A DNA stretch of 7,105 bases from JBAROU01 sp049642385 (GTDB taxonomy: Bacteria > Chloroflexota > Dehalococcoidia > DSTF01 > RBG-16-68-14). A program made the position numbers and the translations under genes. The stretch lies in contig JBAROU010000164.1 of the NCBI GenBank assembly GCA_049642385.1, positions 1 to 7,105 on the forward strand, read 5' to 3'. The notes under the pieces were generated by a model. It was not told the origin of the DNA and did not search any database. It was given only the letters and a program-made list of their open reading frames with translations. This document shows, one piece after another, positions 5,401-7,105 of the stretch (its first letter is position 1; each line of letters begins with the position of its first letter).

Positions 5401-7105
5401 TTACTCTACGCCTTGCGTTGTCTCCAGGATGCGGCGCGGCGACATGGGAAGTTGCGTCTGGCGCACGCCCGTCGCGCGGTAGACCGCGTTGGCCATGGCG
5501 GCCAGCGGTGGCACGATCGGTACCTCGCCCACGCCACGAACCCCAAAGGGGTGGGTCGGGTTGGGCACCTCTACGATGATTGTGTCTATCATCGGCACAT
5601 CCAGTGTTGTCGGCATGCGGTAGTCGAGGAAGCTGGAGTTCGCCATGCGGCCTTCGTCGTCGTAGTAGTACTCCTCGTTCAGCGCCCAGCCGATTCCCTG
5701 CACGGCGCCGCCCTGCATTTGTCCTTCCACGTACGATGGGTGGATCGCCGTGCCTGCGTCCTGGATCGCTGTGTAGCGTAGGACGGTGACCTTGCCGGTG
5801 TCCGGGTCGACTTCGACATCGACGATGTGGAGGCCGAACGCGCCCCCGACAAGGATTCCCGCGCTGACAGAGCCGCTCGCCGTCAGTCCCGGGCCGTTCG
5901 CCCCGACGACCTGGCTGGCGACCTCTTTGAACGCGCCTGACTTCTCGCCGCTGCTGAACACGCCATCCGCGAATTCGATCGCATCCACGTCGACCTGCCA
6001 CACAGGCGCGAGGCGCTTCTTCATCTCCTCGATCAGGTTGAGGCCGGCCTTGTTCACGGCCATGCCCGTGCCGTACGTCGTCCGGCTGCCGGCGGTGACG
6101 TCGTTGTAACCGACCGCGTCAGTGTCGACAACCATCGGCTTGACATCCTCGTACGCGATACCGAGCGTCTCCGCGAGCTGCATCGCCAGTGAGGCCCGCG
6201 TGCCGCCGATGTCCGTGTTGCCCTCGACGAGGTTGACGGTGCCGTCCGGCTGCACGCTCACGTTCACGCTCGACCGCAGGCCCACGTTGAACCAGAAGCC
6301 GGAGGCGACGCCGCGACCGCGGTTCGCCCCTTCGAGCGGCGTGTTGTAGTGCGCCGAGGTCATCGCTGCCTCAACGCACTCCTCGTGCCCGATGCGCGCG
6401 AACGGCGCGCCGCCGGGACCGCGCGTGCCCTCGTGCGAGCTGTTCATCGCGCGTAGCTTCAGCGGATCGATGTTGAGCTTTTCCGACAGCTCGTCCACGA
6501 GCTGCTCCACCACGAACGAGGCCGCTGGCGCGCCGGGCGCTCGGTAGTCCTGCGTCTTCGGCTTATTCACGACGACGTCGTAGCCGTCGATCTTCACATT
6601 CTCGATATCGTACGGCGCGAACATCGCCATCGCGCCCATCGTCACCGACGAGCCGGGGAAGCAGCCGCCTTCGTACGCCATGTTGGCCGTCGCGGCGATG
6701 AGCTTGCCGTCCTTCGTGGCGCCCAGCTTCACCATGATCGAGGTACCGCCGGTGGGACCCGTACCTTCGAACACGTCTGTGCGGTCCATGTGCACCGCTA
6801 CCGGACGGCCACTCTTCTTGCTGAGCAGCGCAGCCACCGGCTCCAGGTACACCGCGATCTTGCCGCCGAAGCCGCCGCCAATCTCGGTCGGCACCACCTT
6901 CACCTTCGAGATCGGGTGCGCGAGGATATCGGACGTGTCCTTGCGCACCGGGAACGAACCCTGGGTGGCCGTCCAAATCGTGAGCTGGCCATCCGGGTTC
7001 CACATGGCGGTAGAGGCCTGCGGCTCGATGTAGCCCTGATGCACCATCTTGGTGCGGAACTCGCCTTCGACCACCTCGTCGCACTCAGCGAAGCCCTTCT
7101 CGATG
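5401..7105 (-). CDS. Molybdopterin-binding large subunit, xanthine dehydrogenase/aldehyde oxidase family (5' end beyond window)
   Basis: The frame is open from the right window edge (reading IEKGFAECDE, then VVEGEFRTKM) to TAA 5401: 567 residues, of about 750-800 usual for the family. Numbering from the first visible residue, MVHQGYIEPQAST (20-32) and EIGGGFGGK (74-82, the molybdopterin-contacting GGGFGGK loop) come first. RAPGAP (188-193), NTDIGG (296-301), SRTTYGTGMAV (340-350), QDAGTAIHP (448-456), QGGAVQGIGWALNEE (464-478) and GVRGVGEVP (521-529) follow. E527 in GVGE is the expected catalytic glutamate. These enzymes hydroxylate purines, aldehydes or other heterocycles, or act on acyl-CoA thioesters, using Mo-cytosine dinucleotide. 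The RAPGAP segment is not the AYRCSFR of form I CO dehydrogenase, so CoxL is unlikely; the substrate is unknown. The FeS and FAD partner subunits are not in the window and may lie to the right. It is the upstream gene of the moaD-like one. Confidence 0.9.
   Translation of the reverse strand, partial: IEKGFAECDEVVEGEFRTKMVHQGYIEPQASTAMWNPDGQLTIWTATQGSFPVRKDTSDILAHPISKVKVVPTEIGGGFGGKIAVYLEPVAALLSKKSGRPVAVHMDRTDVFEGTGPTGGTSIMVKLGATKDGKLIAATANMAYEGGCFPGSSVTMGAMAMFAPYDIENVKIDGYDVVVNKPKTQDYRAPGAPAASFVVEQLVDELSEKLNIDPLKLRAMNSSHEGTRGPGGAPFARIGHEECVEAAMTSAHYNTPLEGANRGRGVASGFWFNVGLRSSVNVSVQPDGTVNLVEGNTDIGGTRASLAMQLAETLGIAYEDVKPMVVDTDAVGYNDVTAGSRTTYGTGMAVNKAGLNLIEEMKKRLAPVWQVDVDAIEFADGVFSSGEKSGAFKEVASQVVGANGPGLTASGSVSAGILVGGAFGLHIVDVEVDPDTGKVTVLRYTAIQDAGTAIHPSYVEGQMQGGAVQGIGWALNEEYYYDDEGRMANSSFLDYRMPTTLDVPMIDTIIVEVPNPTHPFGVRGVGEVPIVPPLAAMANAVYRATGVRQTQLPMSPRRILETTQGVE

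Noticed and set aside
1..7105. Mobile element, CRISPR array, tRNA or rRNA
   Set aside because: No transposase or integrase motif, no flanking inverted repeats with target duplications, no regularly spaced repeats and no tRNA-like fold was seen. The gene decay is explained by deletions alone.

Overview
The window is GC-rich, densely coded bacterial chromosome. It has no tRNA, rRNA, CRISPR array or recognisable insertion sequence. The gene set suggests Chloroflexota (Dehalococcoidia or Thermomicrobia-like) or, less likely, an actinobacterium. The signs are a class III cyclase/TPR signalling protein, a xanthine-dehydrogenase-family molybdoenzyme next to a MoaD-like sulfur carrier, a membrane GT87 glycosyltransferase, and a sensor kinase with a 'GGWDSPYYL' membrane domain. 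This taxonomic call is inference from family recall, not from an alignment.

Left part (1-3756). A leftward membrane protein, probably the N-terminal sensor domain of a histidine kinase, runs off the left edge. It is divergent from a rightward polytopic GT87 glycosyltransferase (663-2120), and the gap between them holds two short palindromes. A secreted PhoD-family phosphatase follows (2200-3756). It has a strong ribosome binding site and a plausible promoter of its own inside the 3' tail of the glycosyltransferase frame.

Middle part (3757-5136). This is a gene-decay zone. A non-coding stretch carries -10-like hexamers and a perfect 14-bp hairpin. Next is a rightward pseudogene (4018-4797). 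It joins the first ~105 codons of a class III nucleotide cyclase domain to the last ~145 codons of a TPR-type C-terminus, in different frames, and has a probable one-base insertion near its start. Facing it is a second, leftward cyclase remnant (4847-5077) holding only the C-terminal half of the cyclase domain and interrupted by an in-frame TAG. The two remnants come from different cyclase subfamilies, and both are cut near the conserved 'GLxVGE...DYFG' segment.

Right part (5044-7105). A leftward operon contains the molybdopterin-binding large subunit of a xanthine dehydrogenase/aldehyde oxidase-family enzyme, whose 5' end lies beyond the window. Six bases downstream comes a MoaD/ThiS-like protein. 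Its diglycine, normally the very C-terminus, is followed by 30 extra residues read into the cyclase remnant. The simplest reading is that one deletion removed the moaD-like stop codon and the 5' half of the downstream cyclase gene together.

No wholly new system is evident. The points most worth checking are the MoaD-like protein with a buried diglycine, the two facing cyclase remnants, and the hairpin unit at 3881-3951.
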